DNA of 6,834 nucleotides from UBA9980 sp964436235 (GTDB taxonomy: Bacteria; Muiribacteriota; UBA9980): NCBI GenBank assembly GCA_964436235.1, contig CAYTCW010000186.1:1-6834 (forward strand), read 5' to 3'. Shown in pieces: positions 5,455 to 6,834 of the stretch; within the stretch, counting starts at the first letter, position 1; every line of letters begins with the position of its first letter. Made by a program: the position numbers and the translations under genes. The notes beneath the pieces were generated by a model. The model was given only the letters and a program-made list of their open reading frames with translations, did not search any database and had not been told where the DNA came from.

Positions 5455-6768
5455 ATGAAAAAAAACTTGTATATCTACATTTTTACCGCAATAATTTTTA
5501 TTTGCCTGAATGCCTCATCGGCCTTCTCAGCGCCGCTGTCACACCAGCTCCGCTCGGCCATCGACGCACTCGAGTGCGTTAAAATTAATACGGCTCAAAT
5601 AGATAACGCCGTCCTGGCAGCTTACGAACTATTCAGGCCTAAATTAAATCTCGCGCCAATCAATCTGACCGCCGAAATGCGTTTTAAAGGATTCGACGCG
5701 TCTAAATTAAAAAAATTCGCCGAAAGGCTCGAGAAAACCCCGTCCAAAGCCGATACCGATGCCGCCAGAACAATCATAGCGGCGGCTTATGCAGTCAACG
5801 AACTTGCCGGCGTTTCGTTTTCGCTTTCAGAAGATATCTTCATGTCAGGCTATTCGGCATCTGCGGCCGCATTTTCTCTGGCGGCCAGAATAAACCGTAC
5901 AAATAACGCCTCGTTAATCAACGAAGCCGCAAAAGAAAGAATACGCAAACTCGCTTTCAATATCAGCAAAGGATTTATCGGCCTTCTTACGCCGCACATG
6001 CCGCAGCGCGTTTCGCAATTTATGCCCGTCTGCCTCTGGATCGCCGGAGATATATGCGCCCGCTCTCTCGGAATATCATCCTCCGCTTCTTTTAACAGCG
6101 GTATCAGGGCCGCCTCTATTAAAACAGCCGGCCGCGTCGTTATGGCATTTACCCCGGAAATAGGCTTTTACGCCCGCACCCAGCGCTTTATCGACGAACT
6201 CGGCGACGCCGCCCTTAATTCAAAACTTGCGCCCCTTACACCTGAAAAAAACGCTATAATTACAACTGAAATTAATAAAATTAAAAAACAGGCGCAAAAA
6301 ATCAGCCAGATATCGGCTAATGAAAGAAATGCCGCCGGCGTCACGCAAAAAATTTCCGAACTCGCCGCCGTTTTCTCCGCAATCGAACCGACAAAGATAT
6401 CATCAGGCTTAGCCGCCGCCGGAGGCGCTCTCACCGCCGGCGCCTATATCCATTCATTTTACGGACCGCTTAAAAAACACAACGATCTCATATACGATAT
6501 CCATAATTTATTCAAAATACTTAAAAACTCCTCTTATACCCAACCACAAAGCACTTCCGCCACCTCCTTCGCGATAAGCGAGACTGCCATGAAAGCTATC
6601 GAAGCTAAAAACGCCAGATTGTCTTCCCTATTAAAACGCTATGCGGAAGCTAATTTTGAATTGGCCGAACTTTCCAATAACTCGAGCGGCCAGAAAGAAT
6701 TTTTCCTCAAATTAAAAGAACTCGAAAAAATCGACTACGAAATCGGCGTACTCTCTTTATCAAAATAA
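5455..6768 (+). CDS. Exported, mainly helical protein of unknown function
   Basis: A 437-residue protein that I do not recognise. It begins with a clear Sec signal peptide (MKKN, hydrophobic 5-20, probable cleavage after SSAFSA at residue 26). The mature part is rich in Ala, Ser, Lys, Leu and Ile with few Gly/Pro, and reads as mostly alpha-helical. Charged heptad-like stretches at about 262-310 and 378-428 could form coiled coils, the second ending in the repeat-like KLKELEKIDYEIG. A small-residue hydrophobic stretch GLAAAGGALTAGAYIHSF (318-335) and an apolar segment around 187-205 might contact a membrane, but neither is a confident transmembrane helix. No catalytic motif is visible; the three mature cysteines (41, 193, 201) lack a recognisable pattern. 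The start is supported by the AAGGCGG run at 5443-5449 upstream of ATG. It is divergent from the peptidase gene and followed by a strong hairpin 9 bp after its stop. A surface or envelope role is the most that can be inferred. Confidence 0.8.
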   Translation: MKKNLYIYIFTAIIFICLNASSAFSAPLSHQLRSAIDALECVKINTAQIDNAVLAAYELFRPKLNLAPINLTAEMRFKGFDASKLKKFAERLEKTPSKADTDAARTIIAAAYAVNELAGVSFSLSEDIFMSGYSASAAAFSLAARINRTNNASLINEAAKERIRKLAFNISKGFIGLLTPHMPQRVSQFMPVCLWIAGDICARSLGISSSASFNSGIRAASIKTAGRVVMAFTPEIGFYARTQRFIDELGDAALNSKLAPLTPEKNAIITTEINKIKKQAQKISQISANERNAAGVTQKISELAAVFSAIEPTKISSGLAAAGGALTAGAYIHSFYGPLKKHNDLIYDIHNLFKILKNSSYTQPQSTSATSFAISETAMKAIEAKNARLSSLLKRYAEANFELAELSNNSSGQKEFFLKLKELEKIDYEIGVLSLSK

Positions 6769-6777
6769 CTTTTTAAA

Positions 6778-6820
6778 ATAGGGAGGGAGAAAAGGTTAGC
6801 AACCCTTTCTCCCTCCCTAT
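6778..6820. terminator. Long inverted-repeat hairpin after gene ending at 6768
   Basis: The arms ATAGGGAGGGAGAAA (6778-6792) and its complement (6806-6820) pair perfectly over 15 bp, then after one A/C mismatch GGTT pairs with AACC around an AGC loop (6798-6800). On the plus strand no T-run follows (the next bases are AACCCTCCCT), so plus-strand termination would not be of the classic kind. On the minus strand the stem is followed by TTTTAAAAAG, nearer to a T-tract. It may therefore stop transcripts from a minus-strand gene beyond the window, or protect the 3' end of the plus-strand mRNA. Confidence 0.65.
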
Positions 6821-6829
6821 AACCCTCCC
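6811..6829 (-). other. G-quadruplex-capable motif on the minus strand
   Basis: The minus strand reads GGGAGGGTTATAGGGAGGG: four G3 runs with loops of 1, 5 and 1 nt, which satisfies the canonical quadruplex pattern. It overlaps the right arm of the hairpin, so the two structures would exclude each other. Function is unknown. Confidence 0.5.
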
Positions 6830-6834
6830 TCAAT

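Noticed and set aside
5385..5582. GTG-started 65-codon frame on the plus strand
   Set aside because: It overlaps the first 128 bases of the exported-protein gene at 5455 in another frame, its product has no signal or motif, and the AGGAG upstream is 15 nt away. The 5455 frame has a clear signal peptide.

Overview
This window looks like chromosomal DNA of an uncultivated bacterium, probably a metagenome-assembled scaffold. The sign of scaffolding is a run of exactly 100 N at 3785-3884, the conventional filler for a gap of unknown length. Coding DNA is fairly GC-rich (many GCC/GCG/CGC codons), while the intergenic DNA is very AT-rich. Start sites use a purine-rich Shine-Dalgarno (AAGGAGCAT in two genes) and clear TATAAT boxes. 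All three complete genes and the protease fragment begin with a Sec-type signal peptide, so the window is devoted almost entirely to exported proteins. No RNA gene, mobile element or CRISPR array was seen. The phylum cannot be fixed from the sequence.

Layout: (1) 110-1375 (+) is an exported protein resembling the DUF4105/Lnb-type periplasmic domain, with a candidate His107/Cys218 pair. (2) 1493-3307 (+) is an exported 604-residue protein resembling the soluble part of cyanobacterial proteins annotated 'predicted Abi (CAAX) family protease', with conserved-looking GHFAFG and SCVQDS motifs but no visible CPBP membrane domain. Between these two lie a degenerate 5-bp tandem repeat and a 16-bp GC palindrome. 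(3) On the minus strand, converging on gene 2 with only 15 bp between stop codons, are two partial genes separated by the N gap: the 3' part of a pyridoxamine-phosphate-oxidase-like flavin protein (3323-3784) and the 5' part of an exported clostripain-family (C11) cysteine peptidase (3885-5071). An uncritical reading joins them into one 582-residue fusion, which is almost certainly an assembly artefact. (4) A 383-bp AT-rich divergent intergenic region (5072-5454) holds an 18-bp tandem repeat that runs into the peptidase's lysine-rich N-terminus, plus a promoter for the right-hand gene. (5) 5455-6768 (+) is an exported, largely helical protein of unknown function. (6) The right edge holds a strong long hairpin overlapping a G-quadruplex-capable sequence.

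A possible theme is a cell-envelope or secreted set of thiol-dependent enzymes: three consecutive exported proteins each have a His motif followed by a Cys motif. This is an inference; operon membership is not shown, and the two left genes and the peptidase are convergent rather than co-transcribed. The observations most worth checking are the gap artefact, the repeats placed at translation starts, and the nature of the 1493-3307 family.
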